Of a DNA stretch of 64,000 nucleotides, positions 23,801 through 35,935 are shown piece after piece. Location of the stretch: positions 2,604,001 to 2,668,000 of the forward strand of contig WBMQ01000003.1 of the NCBI GenBank assembly GCA_016630905.1, written 5' to 3'. The number at the start of each line of letters is the position of its first letter. The first letter of the stretch is position 1. Both the position numbers and the translations under genes were made by a program. The notes under the pieces were generated by a model. It worked only from the letters and a program-made list of their open reading frames with translations, did no database searches and was not told the origin of the DNA. The stretch comes from Capillidium heterosporum (lineage: Eukaryota; Entomophthoromycota; Entomophthoromycetes; Entomophthorales; Capillidiaceae).

Positions 23801-25249
23801 TCGAAAATACAGGTAGGCAGATATTTTGTTATCAGTTTTATTGAAGTTCTAAACGCTTTTGTGTATTTAGAAACTGCATCCCCGGAACCACGAACTCTAT
23901 TTTCCAGCGTTCTAAGTATTAATACCCCACAAAAGCAACCTAGCGATGCAACAAACATTCTACCCAGCACTCAAGCTCCAGATGTGAAAAGGGTAGAGAT
24001 AGATAATTCAAATGTAGATGCCAGTATAATATCTCCGATGCAGAATAGTCCAAAATTCGAGTCAAACTCATCAACTTTGGATCAAGGCCCAGAAACAATT
24101 TTTTTACCTAATGCTATCCAGGAGCCCAGATCATTTTCCCATGATTTGCCATCACTGGAAACTCCAATGGAATCTAGTATTCCACAAAATGTTAGGCTTC
24201 CCCCTCAGCTTTCCCAGTTTAATCCACCTATCCCCTTCCCAGGTAATACGTTTTATCAACAGCTTTTAACCTTTATAGGTATCGGAAGCAATCAAGAACA
24301 GTTCTATGCCGGTATAGCTAATAGCAGCCCTTCGTTTGATATCACTGCGTCTCAGAATCATTCGGCCTATAGTGGCAGTATACCGTTTGGTCTACAAGGT
24401 GAAGCGATGCCGACTAATATGCGATCCTATAATTACCCATCCGTATCACAAGGACTCAACGCTAACCCCGGTAACTACAACCAGTTTGGTCATGGATTTG
24501 ACGGTAATACTTGGGGTAAGCCAAGCAACTTACCGCTTAGTGGACCATTCATGCACAAATCGGAAGCGATACATCCACATGTCTCTGGTATACAATTCAA
24601 TCCTACTGTACTTGGCGTACCCTCTCACAACGAAGTATCTGGTGGACTTCCCTCGCACTACCTTGGCAAAATCCTGGATAACGTATTCCACGCCTATTCC
24701 AGCATGCTTATCGAGCAAGGTATTAGCTTATCTACTCGCAGTGAAGACCTTCCGTTCATAATGCTGGATAAGCTTCACAGCAAGTACATGTCTCTTTTCG
24801 TCGATGAGCCTGTCACCATAGAGATGTTGCTGCAAACATGTAAGGCATGCGACCCTAACTCACCTCAGTTCAATCCGTTAGATTTCAAGCACCAATTTCA
24901 GTTACAGGCCGATCCAGATCAGAGATTTCCCAACATCCGTCCCACCAGCTGCATTCCAACCCGCCCATCGATCAAATCGACGTTCCGACGACCTAACGAC
25001 TTGGATGGCATGTTCAGCCTACCAACTTACAACGTAGACCCCTTTACCAACACTCCACCTGGCCCAGTACGTCAACCTAATTTCCCTTTTGTCAAAGAAA
25101 GTCCTTTTGGTGGCATGAACTCATTCGCATTCAATCCTCCACGGTTCGACAACGGTGGTCTAGGTTACTTCCCTGGTCAGGATACTAACCTATTCCCCAT
25201 TAACTTTCCAAACTCCTCCATACCTAATTCGGAAACCAAGTTTGGTTAA
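20815..25249 (+). CDS. NST1-like large protein
   Basis: Large, mostly hydrophilic protein of about 1,300 residues. N-terminal part: NVCVNCG, FWKTLPLRERLAILSADKDRE, then CHCQKCLNKR. The pairing of an FW...L..ER block with a Cx Cx2C knuckle resembles fungal stress protein NST1. It continues with VEKIIRLAYKLLEND, then a basic coiled coil (IIHERQAKLIEEYELEEQ...KKGKKK), an S/K/P-rich linker, and a P/N/F/G-rich C-terminus. Introns: 21729-21764 (36 bp, in frame), 21917-21960, 22198-22246, 22387-22459, 22677-22727, 22733-22783, 22879-22916 and 23813-23870. The frame at 22.7 kb requires a 5-bp microexon (22728-22732). A segment at 22247-22676 (FNGDRAPFPAANPPG, CGDRSCVFHTQF) was not recognised. The NST1 assignment is moderate. 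Confidence 0.65.
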
Positions 25250-25816
25250 AGTAGACTTTATTTGTTTCGAGAATGCCTTACATCCACACTACTACATCTG
25301 ATTTATTTATTAATTTAATGAAGACTAAATGGTACATTGTAATGTTGGTTTGCTCAGTAGTATTTTTTGATGCTCTGTTTTATATCAAAGGCAGTATTAC
25401 ATTCTTAACTTAATAGTAATTAAATATGTATGAACGAGCATTTCACTTGTTTCTGTTAGGCAGACAAATGGCTATCAATTTAACATACTAAACTATATGA
25501 AGTGCACACAGTATAGAACTGTATTCTATTGCCATTGCAAAATATATGTTTGAGAGTTACTACCTCTGTTCATATTTATTCTGTACCTTTATCCAATATA
25601 ACCACAAGGAAAATGTAGAATAAAAGCGAATAGACGCAGTAGTATTACTCAAAGCACTTGCAGAATAAAGTATTCAATAATATATAGTTTTATATTACAA
25701 AGTAAACCTCAATAATAACAAAATATTGTAGACACGTAATTTAAAAGTATTCGTACTCTATCCACTATAAAACAAAGCTACTGTATAAATATTATCTATT
25801 TTATATTGGAATAACA
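25250..25816. other. Intergenic region between convergent genes
   Basis: AT-rich 3' spacer between the NST1-like gene and the LYR-motif gene. Nothing coding is seen. Confidence 0.5.
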
Positions 25817-26302
25817 TTAGTGCTTGCAGCCACCCCCTACCTTTTGCTTATTTTTCGTTCGAGCTTTTCTGATGGAATCGTTGTCGTTTACTTCCAAGTT
25901 ATCTCGCATCTGCAATTCTAAATTCTTGTTAGTCTTTCAATGAAAATAAAAAATACTAAAGACTGATTTATCGTCCGAGATGGCTTGAGCGACATTTTGT
26001 TCTAAAATCTTGGCCACATCTTTGGCGTATTTCAAAGACTAAATGTTATTAAAATTTTATATTAAAATTACCTTTTCTATAATTTGGGGATCCGTTTCGT
26101 TCTTATAAAGTTCAAATTCGTATCGGGTTTTGGTATAAGCAGCTAAAATATGTTAGGAGGTGTTGAAAATCGGGATACCTAGTAGTGTTTGGGTATCATC
26201 TATAGAAATTAGATAAATTGGTATATGGAAAGTACCTTTAAAGACTCTGGACTGTACTTTACGAAGATGACGGTATACACTCAAAACTTGCTTCGAAGAC
26301 AT
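25817..26302 (-). CDS. MZM1: LYR-motif mitochondrial complex III assembly factor, MZM1/LYRM7-like
   Basis: Small protein of about 107 residues split by four introns of roughly 36-45 bp. N-terminus VLSVYRHLRKVQSRVF is an LYR-type helix (VYR in place of LYR); it continues LLAAYTKTRYEFELYKNETDP, then YAKDVAKILEQNVAQAI. Order and length match Mzm1/LYRM7, which stabilises the Rieske iron-sulfur protein in the mitochondrial matrix before its insertion into complex III. The tail ends in a basic stretch and KVGGGCKH. The last intron has an unusual GTC donor. Divergent from EB1 with about 380 bp between starts. Other LYR proteins are the main alternative. Confidence 0.75.
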
Positions 26303-26684
26303 TGCTCTCTGATAGCTCTATTCTCTTGAAGATGTAGATATCACTTTTCAAAATTTTCTGTGTATTGGTTTCTGGCTTTACCAATTGAAATAGCGAGATA
26401 GATTCATTATACCCTATTGGTGTTCAGTGGTAACTCAGTTATCGAAAGTTGAATATAAATTCTAATACGAAAGTGTTAGAGTAAAGATGGCTACAAAATC
26501 AGTCCAATAAAATGCAGTATAAGCTTGATCAATACTCTATTTTGCAAATTCTGCAATTGAAATTGCAAACAGTATGCGACTTGACATCCAAATGAATACA
26601 AAACTAAATTAGCTTAAAAACCCTATCCGCTTCACCTTTCATAAGAGCAAGAGCATAAAGTACCTTGGAAAATTTCAACTATCG

Positions 26685-27799
26685 ATGGCAGGATTAAGTA
26701 GAACAGATTTATTAAGATGGGTAAATGAATTATGCCAACTCAGCCTAGGAAAAATTGAAGAATGTGGGACCGGTAATTTTTATTATAAATACTTTTTTAA
26801 ACTTTATTAGGAGTGGCATATTGCCATATCTTAGATTCAATTTACGGTAATAAAGGGTTATTTTATTAGCTAATGTTGTTAGGTGATGTTCAAATGGGTA
26901 AAGTTAAATTCGACCCCAAGGGAGAGCATGACAACGTAGCCAATTTTAAAGTACTTCAAAGTTGTTTTGACAAGCATAAGATAGATAAGGTTGCTTTTCA
27001 AATAGCATTAGTTTTAATTTTTATGTTTCAGACCATCCCAGTCGATAAGTTAGTCAAGATGAAGATGCAGGACAATTTGGAGTTTGTACAGTGGCTCAAG
27101 AACTACTGGGATGCCAATCAAAGTGGCGAACCTTACGACGCAAAATCGCGTCGTAAAGGTGGTGTTTTGCCTAGGAACACTTCCAAGACTTCGAACCCCC
27201 TCCGTAAGTGCAGCTACTAGAACACCGGTACGCAAACCTGCCCCTACGACGGCTGCAAGCAGAAGCAGTACCACATTATTTTATGCATGGAGCTGATAAT
27301 TTATAGCACCGGTCAAATCAGCAGTAGCTTCCCGAGTAGCTGAGAACAACGGTAAAATATCGAGGGCATCTCAAAGCTCCAGTGGCCAACCTAGTAGACC
27401 TGATTCCGTTACAAAGGTGGCGTCGTTGCAAAAGGAAGTCGACGAGTTGATAAAGCAACTACTACTTGTTGAAGAAAACTGCACCCACATGCATACAGAA
27501 CGTGACTTCTACTACAACAAGCTCCGTGAGATTGAACTGGTGACCCAGCAGTACATCGAAGTCAATCCAGAATCCCGTGAAGATGGCTTTATCAAAGATA
27601 TCCTATCAATACTGTATTCTACTGAGGTATTTTACTTTCTCAATTCCATTTTAATTGTTTTTAGGCAACAGCAATTGTAACTTGACTTTTGAGATAACTT
27701 TTAACGTTTTAGGAGGACTACAGTTTGGTAGAAGCAGAGGATCTAGACGGCATCGTACTACCTAATGACCCGGATTTCGAAGATGATGAGACGTACTAG
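26685..27799 (+). CDS. BIM1: Microtubule plus-end-binding protein EB1 (Bim1/Mal3 family)
   Basis: Tracks growing microtubule ends and recruits partners in nuclear positioning and polarity. Exons 26685-26772, 26811-26846, 26883-26989, 27032-27203, 27307-27626 and 27713-27799 give 269 residues in continuous frame. The N-terminal calponin-homology domain shows SRTDLLRWVNELCQL, GVAYCHILDSIYG, KVKFDP, NFKVLQSCFDK and NLEFVQWLKNYWD. A basic S/P/R linker is followed by the EB1 coiled coil (SLQKEVDELIKQLLLVEENC, ERDFYYNKLREIE). The protein ends EDDETY, resembling the acidic-aromatic tail read by CAP-Gly domains. The fourth intron (27204-27306, GTAAGT donor) is longer than usual; reading through it creates an apparent frameshift that is not real. 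Confidence 0.92.
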
Positions 27800-28827
27800 C
27801 CACCTAATTAGTTTGAAGTAAGGAACTTGGCTGTAACCTCGCTAAATATCTTGTAGGGCTTATTTTGTATCCCTTAAGAATGCGATGTCCATAAAACTAC
27901 ATTTTTTATACAGCTGCCCTTTGAAATAATCAATTTTAATTCTAGTCTAAAAGCCATCAGTAGTATCCAATTACCATTGATGTATTTTCGATTTATATAG
28001 AGTCTATTAAATATACTATAGAAACTAACTACTTACAAATAAGCAGATTTACTTTCTAAACTATAGTTTGAATCAAAAAGACTTGGTTCTAAGAATGATG
28101 ATGCTACTATAGACAAATTAATGCGCTAAAATATATACTACTGTTTACATTTAGAAACTCAAGTCCAATTTCAATCTTTTCAACCCGATATCTAATCCAC
28201 CTTATGTGGTTTATCTTTTATACTACAAAGTTACAGAACTTGGGGCTTTAAAAATGTTTGGTAGATATCTCACATTGAAATAACAATTTTAACAAATGCA
28301 AGTCCAATAATCAAGTTAAATTGGAATGCTATTTAATCGGTACTTAATTTTATTATCAAGTTATAACAACAAAGATTGGAAATATATTTCTACTGATAAA
28401 GATGTATAACTGAATCGGCGATACAAGCTTCAAAATAACTACCTGTGGGAACACAAGTTAATCATTTCGATTGAGAGTTAAAGTAAACTCTAATGGGAAA
28501 AGTTTAATTCACTTTATATAAATTAGATTTAGGATGTTGACAATCAAATGATGGATGGAAGAGTTAGACATATTTGTAACTTGGGCATCTAAATCAGCTG
28601 TATAGTGGAACAGGACTTTAGCTTACAATAAATAAAATAAACTATAGCAACAAAAGTTTTATTTTCAAGCTAAAAAATTAACCTTGATAAAAGCATAGTA
28701 AATGTATACTACTATGAAAACATGATAAAATAAACAAGCTATCAAAAATACTATTGATATTAGAATCCATCAGACATAAATTCAATTAATAATTCCAATA
28801 CATTTACCGTTAAAATAAAGTACTTTA
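27800..28827. other. Intergenic region between convergent genes
   Basis: AT-rich spacer between the 3' ends of EB1 and the metacaspase gene. No coding frame or RNA gene recognised. Confidence 0.5.
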
Positions 28828-30487
28828 CTACATGTTGAAGTTGGAGTTCATATCCATAGGACGTCCAGTCGAGAGCTGAGGGATCTGGGTGTACTTGGAC
28901 TTCAAGATGGCTCGCGTGCCGTTGAGTAACTGGATGTAAGGGGTGTTGTGGGGTGCACTGGATAACGTCTTGATGAGAGCGAAGGACATGGCCCCGGTAC
29001 TTCCTACCCCTTGCTCGTATGCATCAGCCGAGGTTTGACTGTCCATACATCTAAAAAATAAAGTTAATAATGGTAGCGATTTAAACTACACTTACCCTGA
29101 GAACATAATGACGTCAGCCAACGTCCCTTTGGTCGCCTCATTCTTCTTCTGGGTCTTGTTCCCGCCGGTCAACGACGAAATACCTGATTTCAATGAAAGG
29201 AGGGCACCAACCGTATCACCCATCATGTATTTCTTACCGAGATCCATAAATACAGTCTTAGCTGCCTTGGCCGGAGAGTAGGATTTGAGTTTACCGAACT
29301 CATCATAGATATAGGGCAGATCTAGAGCGGTACCAGAGTGACAGCAGTCAAAGATGGCGGTCAAGCGACATCCTTGGGGTAGCGATCGGACCATTAAGGC
29401 GTTCATCTCATCGTCGACGATCATACCAGCCGCCTCGTAATCCATGGGGCAAATCGTCTCATCGTAACCGTCTGACTCGTCGCCGTCGGTATCTTTTTGT
29501 TGGGATCCGTGCCCCGAGAAGTGGAAGAAGAACGAGTCGTTGGGTCGTGCTCCTTCTACGAGCCATCGCATAGCTTGAATAATGTTGGAACGTGTAGGCA
29601 TGCGGGTAGGGTCGGACTTTTGGTCGTCAGTAAGGATGAACCATGTCCTCGTTACGGAAGCCGTAGCACCGGTTGATGAAGGACTGCACGTTACGTACGT
29701 CGTTGATACATCCGCGCAGTGCCGCTTTAGTTCCAAAGTAGTTGATACCGATCAATAAGGCCTTTTTGCGACCCGAGAAGTTGGATACCTCCACATAGTT
29801 CCCAACTCCGTTGGGTACGGGCTGGTTATTGGGTAGTTGCTGATGAGGTGGAGGTTGGTTGAACATGGCTGGGTTGTGAACTTGGGGTGGTGGGTAGTGT
29901 TGCTGGGCCTGCTGGGGAGGTGGAGAATTCATGAAGGGCTGCTGGTGTTGATTGTTGCCCCATTGCTGATTTTGACGGTTGTTATAGCTGTTGGGGTCAG
30001 AGGGTAGGGGTGATGCTACACTAGAGCTGAGTGGGAATTGACTGGACTGGAAGCTGCTGTTCTGGTTGAAGTTTGGTGAGGAAGCGTATGGGGGCATCGA
30101 ATTAGGTTGAGGGAACCCCAAGTCACTGCTTGGCATCGGCATCATTCCTCCACTGTTGGGAGCTGGCGGTCCGGGCGGTCCAGGAGGTCCAGGAGGTCCA
30201 GGGTAGCTAGGTGGCCCATTATTGAAATCAGGCATCGGCATCCCCATTCCTTGATTCATAGGTGAGTTACCGTAAGGTTGGTTTTGGAATTGCTGTGTAG
30301 GCTGAGTGTACGGACTATTCATATTTCCAGGCATGCCTCCCGGCCCACCGTAGTTCTGGTTCGGGTTATAATTCTGCTGCTGGTACTGATTTGGATTGGG
30401 TGGCCCATTACTGTTGTTGTTATTGTTTCCGTAGTTACCTTGATTAGAACCGTGCTCTTGGCGATATTTCTGTCCTGGGTATGGCAT
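28828..30487 (-). CDS. MCA1: Metacaspase (one apparent +1 frame break)
   Basis: Calcium-dependent cysteine protease with Arg/Lys specificity, linked to stress and protein quality control in fungi. About 537 residues. The long N-terminal prodomain is rich in N, Q, P and G, with a collagen-like run of Gly-Pro-Pro triplets (30163-30204). The peptidase C14 domain starts at RKKALLIGINYFGTKAALRGC. The catalytic dyad is in FHFSGHGSQ (His) and FDCCHSG (Cys); MFSGC and QTSADAYEQG follow. One intron (29095-29051) has a GTAAGT donor. The frame breaks once near 29640-29627: conserved EDMV...TDDQ is readable only if one base is skipped. The direct reading ends at TGA 29629-29627. Confidence 0.92.
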
Positions 30488-30969
30488 GGCAATGTAATAA
30501 ATTGAAGAATCAAGAATGGAATTTTGATTCCTCCTTTACAGCTGAATTGTCATTGAATCATGCTTCTGACTCAGTACTTTGATTCTAGAAATACAAAGTT
30601 TGGAAATTTGGTTTGGAAGAAAAAGAATAGAATGCTACAAATAGAATAGCTATAGAAAAATTTTAGATATCAAATACCAAGACTTGTCATAAGCTACAGT
30701 ATTACGTGCCATTTGAACTTTCTCTTTATGGTACAGGATCATTAAGCTACACTCTTTTTACTTTCGGCTATATATAATAAGATTGAAGCTAGGAATATAT
30801 CAATAGTTTTCGATACCCAGTTTATTTATCTTAGCAAAAGGAAACATAATCAAACTTTTATATTCCTTACTTTTGAATTTATATATAAAAATATTTTAAA
30901 AAGATATTTACACTGAGATTTAAAAGCTATACATATAAAACGAATCGATGGATTTTTACTTTATTAATT
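30488..30969. other. Intergenic region
   Basis: Upstream region of the metacaspase gene and 3' spacer of the TFIIIC gene. Contains no supported coding sequence. Confidence 0.5.
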
Positions 30970-32831
30970 CTATGATTCATCCATAGCACCAAGATCTGAA
31001 CCTTCATCGGTATCTAAGTCTATAGCATCACCAAAGTCTTTATCATCATCTTCATCCTCGATGGAATCTACATCGGGAAGGTTATGAGAAACTTGGCTCA
31101 TATCAAATGTATTAAGATTTCCATCGGTAGTTAAAACGAGAGACCCGGTATTCAGCAGTCCACTGTCTGCTATTGAACTATCGACAGGATCTATATAGCC
31201 AGTTATTCGATTGGCAAATGATATTTTGTAACTATGGGCAGTTCCTGGTAGCCCTCCTATGGTGAAAGTTTCAGCTTCAGGCTGAGGATTATCTGTAATC
31301 GGCATTTCCACCAGCTCATTGAGACGTTCGAGAGTTCTCCCCTTGATGATAAATAAATCATTTGTGGTTGGTTTACCCTTCAGGTATCGAGCGAGTGTAT
31401 CCATTGTACCTTCTGGGTACCAACCATCTGTAATCTACGTAAAGTTAACAGGATATTCAAGCGTTGATTACCGTGGGAGCTTTAACCAAGTCAGAGCTAT
31501 TGAGGTACTCCTCCACCGCTGGTTCGTGTATATCGACGAGATGGTAGTAAGAATGGTGCTGTATCCGGTTTGGTTGGAAAATATGGGTGTCTCTATCTTC
31601 AATCTCCTCCCTAAACTGTTAGAACTTCAACTGCCATCGATTTACCTGTCGTTGGTGTTATCGTATAGAGGTTTCTGGTCTTCGGTTGCCTTGGATTCAA
31701 ATTCAAATTTATAGCTGCGATGCTTTCGTATCTTTAACACCTGATACCAACGAGCCTTGTTATCTTCTTTGGGATTATAACCGTACTTGATCCAACAGTC
31801 CTCCCATGGCCCGTCTTTACAGAAGTATGCAAATTGGCTCAACAATCTAAAAACTAGTCAAAATTAAATCTTTAAATTGAACTTACTCGGACATAGGACC
31901 TTCACCTAAACGGAAATCGGCAGAATTCTTGATGGCTATTTTAGTCCATATTTGCCGTTGTTCGAAAAGCTGCTCAATGTTTTTCATATGTTCTTTTTGA
32001 AAGGTAGATCTACGACTTGAATTTTGTTTGTTGGGGCCAGTCGGTATAAATCTATCAGAGAAAGTGACATACGTGTTTTCCAATTTGATCCTTGGGGCTC
32101 TAGGGACCAGTTTTGGACGCTCAATTCCATTCTCATTAGTGGTAACTACTTTTAAATTTTGAGACTGCTTAAACTGATAATTGTAGGGCGCTTTCTGGGA
32201 AGAAAAAACAGGCATTGGTAGAAGGTGAGGAAGGTTTGGTTTAAACAAATCGTAATCAAATGTCTGAAGTTCACGATAATCTCCACTCTTTAGAATGCTA
32301 ATAAACTCTGCGTATTTTTTTTCAATTGGTCTGTCTGGAATGTACTGATAATCGGCCAGATCTATTCATAACTATTAATTTGAACAACTATCAAAGTACC
32401 TCGAAAACGGTGAGTATTTGTTATTGGTCCAACAATTTCGTGATTAAATTCGACTTTACGCTGCCCAGTACGTTTACTAACCTTGACCCGGCGCTTAACT
32501 TTAAGCAGTAATAAATTGCAAGGCTTTCGAGTGCTGGGTATAGGGTGAGAAAAACTATCTTGAGACCTAAACTTTAGGTAAAGAGGGTCATGGGTATTAT
32601 TCATGGACTGTAACTGTTAGGTTTTGATTTTACAAATTAAATTACTTTTTCAATGGCATTCATTCCACCCAATGTTTCCAAAGCTTTGTCTAGATCCTTA
32701 ATTAATCCAGGATATTCGATGTTGTGATAATTCTGAGTTCCTATTTCTTTAAACCCTTCCTTTATATACATATTCACATATTTGGTTTGATTATCTTCAG
32801 TATCTACTTGAGTTTCGTTTTGATTCATCAA
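30970..32831 (-). CDS. TFC1: Transcription factor IIIC subunit 5 (Tfc1/Sfc1 family)
   Basis: DNA-binding TFIIIC tauA subunit that helps recognise the A box of tRNA genes. Exons join in phase: NIEYPGLIKDLDKALETLGG, LYLKFRSQDSFSHPI, LLLLKVKRRVKV, ADYQYIP, FDYDLFKPNLPHLLPMPVF, IWTKIAIKNSADF, CKDGPWEDCWIKYGYNPKED, WYQVLKIR, ITDGWYP. Their order matches human GTF3C5. The C-terminus is strongly acidic (from DVDSIEDEDDD), as in the family. Introns are short; the one after DNTND uses the acceptor AACAGTTTAG. Divergent from the WASP gene with about 340 bp between starts. It functions with the Pol III subunit encoded at the start of the window, but the two are not adjacent. Confidence 0.9.
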
Positions 32832-33175
32832 AGTTCTGTTACGTTTTTTCTAGACAACTTTTTCAAATTAAAAGAAACAGAATCTATAAAATTGATCTAA
32901 CTATAGTATAACCCCAGTTGACAGTATGAATAATAAGCTACTATTGGCTAGTAAGAAAAGGTCCCATGAATCTTGTCCATAAACCGGGCATTCCACTATA
33001 TGGCAGTTCAATTTTACTGGCCACCAATTGATCATCAAATTTCTGGGCACTTTTATAAGCTCGGGGAAATACGAACCAAGCTTATTCAGTTTCAAAGAGC
33101 CAAGAAATGGAATTTATCTCTGATATTTAAGAACTTACACCAATCCAACACCTTCACAGCTAAATAAATTTCAAG
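32832..33175. other. Divergent promoter region
   Basis: Spacer between the start codons of the TFIIIC subunit and WASP genes; presumed to hold both promoters. Two short frames on opposite strands show no motif and are not called. Confidence 0.5.
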
Positions 33176-35180
33176 ATGCCTTCAGTGACCTTGTCTAAGG
33201 CCGAAGATAAGGCTACATTGAAGAAGCACATTCCCTCCAAGAATAACGTTAGTTTATAAGCAAAACTGCCAGCTTAATACCATCTTTAGAAAATCTTGAC
33301 AGCAACAGTCGTTCGACTCTATAAAGCTTACCCGGACCCTGACCAATGGACTTATACAAATATAATGGGTGCAGTAGCATTGATTCGAGATAAGAATAGA
33401 GATGACATGTTTTTCTTTAGGATTGTTGACTTACTGGTACTATTTATAAACATTCAAATATTCATTTTTATAGTCTGGACAGGGTGTACTTTGGGAGCTT
33501 GAGATTCCTACCAATTTCACCTACAAAATGGACTCTGCATTCTTTCACACCTTCAAAGCTGACGTAAGGTAGTAATTAACAATCAAGCTAACATTGAATA
33601 GAACTGCGTGGCTGCCTTTTCATTCGCTGACGAAACCGAGGCTAATGCGTTTAATAAGAAGCTTATATCTAGATATGACAGCTCTAAAACAAAAAAATCG
33701 AGTAAAATTTATTTCATTTTTATTTTTATTTAAACCTTATATAGAAGAAAAAAGCACCGAAAAATCGAAGGGATTCTTCTTTTCATCCCCCAAGAGCACT
33801 AAAACTAAAGGAAAGTTGGACAAATCTTTGATAGGAAAGCCCATGGATTTCAAGTTTGTTTTAATATAGATATGTTTCTAAATTAGTTAGGCACTTGGGC
33901 CATATCGGCTACGATGCAAACTCTGGTTTCAGTGCTCACCACGATGACCCTGAATGGCAGAAACTTTTCAAACAGCTCGGCTATGATGGAGCTGCTCAGG
34001 TATTTATTTATAAGCTTCTAATGATTGACCTATTTTTAGCAAGAGGCATTGAAAGATGCCGAGACGATGAAAAACTTGACCGATTTCGTTGAGAAGAACG
34101 GCGGTATTGCGCAAGTCAACCAGTCTCTACAAGCAAGAAATGCTCCTTCTACTCCAGCTGCCAAGCCAGCTGCGAAACAAAGTACCATATATTTTTATAT
34201 TTTACTAATAGTATCCTAGAGCGCCCACCTCCTCCACCCCCTCCAGCTGGAAGTAAGCCTAGAGGTGGTCCGCCACCACCACCCCCTGCAAGACCCGCTC
34301 CACCTTCAGCTACGCCTCCTACTCCAGCTCGCCAGGTTCCTCCAGTTGGTGGACCTCCCCCACCTCCAGCACCTCCAGCTGCTATCCCTGCCCCTCCACC
34401 AGTTTTACCCAACCGTCAGCCAGCTGCTGCTCCTCAACCAGTTCATCGTGCTCCTACCATGCCACCTCGTTCCACACCTACTGCGCCTTCAGCAAAGCCG
34501 CCGTTGCCTAAGGGACAACGACCACCACTCCCTGGTCAAAAACCGCCTTTGCCCTCGTCTAAACCACCACCCTTACCTACAACTCAGAGGCCCAAGCTAC
34601 CTGGTCAAAAGCCACCTCTGCCTCCCACTTCACCTCCACGTGCTCCTCCCTCTCTACCTTCCAGAACTCCAGTACCAACTCCTGTGAAACCAATTTCAAT
34701 TCCAACACCCCCACCCCCGCCTGCTCCTGTCAGCTATGGTGCTGGTCCCCCACCACCACCACCTCCCCCGCCCGTTGGAATGACAGGAGTACCTCCTCCT
34801 CCTCCTCCAGCTCCTCCAATTGGTGGACCTCCTCCCCCCCCTATGCCACCATCTGGTGGTCCACCACCGCCACCCGGTCCACCACCACCTCCTATTAGCG
34901 GCATCCCTGCCGGTGTTACTGACCGTGGGGATCTCCTATCCAGTATCCGGGCAGGTACGACGCTAAAGAAAGTGGATCCAAACACCCGACCCGTCGCGTC
35001 CCCACCTCCGTCAGCAGTGGCTGATAACCCAGCTGATGGTAATATTGCTAACGCTCTTCTTTCCATTCTAGACAAACGAAAGGGTGGCCTGGAATCCGGT
35101 AATTTTTATAACATTCCACCTTTTCTAATTTTAATTATTTAGATGATGAAGACGATGATGATGACTGGGATTCAGAGTAA
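33176..35180 (+). CDS. LAS17: Wiskott-Aldrich syndrome protein homolog (Las17/WASP)
   Basis: Activates the Arp2/3 complex to nucleate branched actin at endocytic sites. Exons join in phase through introns of about 36-55 bp. The WH1 domain shows TATVVRLYKAYPDPDQWTY, FRIVDLLSGQGVLWELEI, FFHTFKAD and CVAAFSFADETEA. A basic region is followed by a CRIB-like segment (IGKPMDFKHLGHIGYD), then about 250 residues of poly-proline segments for SH3 and profilin binding. The WH2 motif is DRGDLLSSIRAGTTLKKV. The last exon supplies the acidic tail ending DDWDSE, the Arp2/3-binding signature. A CRIB-like segment is usual in metazoan WASP and absent from yeast Las17, so its presence here is notable. No frame breaks. 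Confidence 0.94.
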
Positions 35181-35935
35181 AGAAGACCACCACTTTACCT
35201 AACATCTGCCTTTGATTGTTTGATAAGTTCTTGGAACTGTCACTCTATTAAATCTTTTAATTTCATAAATTCTTCAAACAATATTTATTTTTGAATTTTA
35301 TTTCGGCTACTTTGGCTTGTATTATGATGCCAATAGAGTTTGTATATGCATGACAAGTTCCAAATAGATGAGTTTAGCTTTGAAAATATAGATTTGTCAA
35401 CAAACCTTATTTTCTTACAGAGCTACACGGTAACTTATATCCAAGCTACCATATTTATAAATCATATAGGATATGCTATCAATAGTTTTAGTTTATTTAC
35501 TTGATAATATTCCTACTTTAACTACTTGGCTATAAATAACACTGCTCGATGAGATCCAACAAATTTATGAACTTTTACAAATGACATTTTCTAAAATATC
35601 CATAAATATTTATATACTCCTAGTTAGGCACTTTGAATCTGATATTTATAATGCTTTATAACGACAGACTTTAAGCTGTTTATTGATTCAACTTGAAGGG
35701 GTAGTAGTAATCTGGAAATATATAGAGGTAGGTAGACTACTCAATGCTATCCATTCAATAACTACAAGTCAAAAAAATAAATCAGTCTATTTATTAAATT
35801 TACTTTGAGATATATCATTATCTCATTACCTACTGTTTACAACATTATGGCTAAACTAAAAACAGATACAATGAAATTTAACAGAAACGGAAAGTAATAT
35901 ATTTTATTTTATTTACCAACCTTAAATTAGTATTT
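35181..35935. other. Intergenic region between convergent genes
   Basis: AT-rich 3' spacer between WASP and RACK1. Nothing coding is recognised. Confidence 0.5.

Noticed and set aside
20815-25249. Splitting the NST1-like locus into two or three genes
   Set aside because: Exon phases agree across every join and no internal promoter or stop is needed, although the middle segment remains unexplained.
27204-27306. Apparent frameshift in the EB1 linker
   Set aside because: One 103-bp intron with a GTAAGT donor and TTATAG acceptor joins the frames exactly.
31630-31660. Apparent frame mismatch in the TFIIIC subunit
   Set aside because: Moving the acceptor six bases to AACAGTTTAG restores the frame.
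34149-35075. Glycine-rich minus-strand and leucine-rich plus-strand frames over the WASP gene
   Set aside because: Shadows of the GC-rich proline repeats; they lack introns and homology, while the WASP frame has both.
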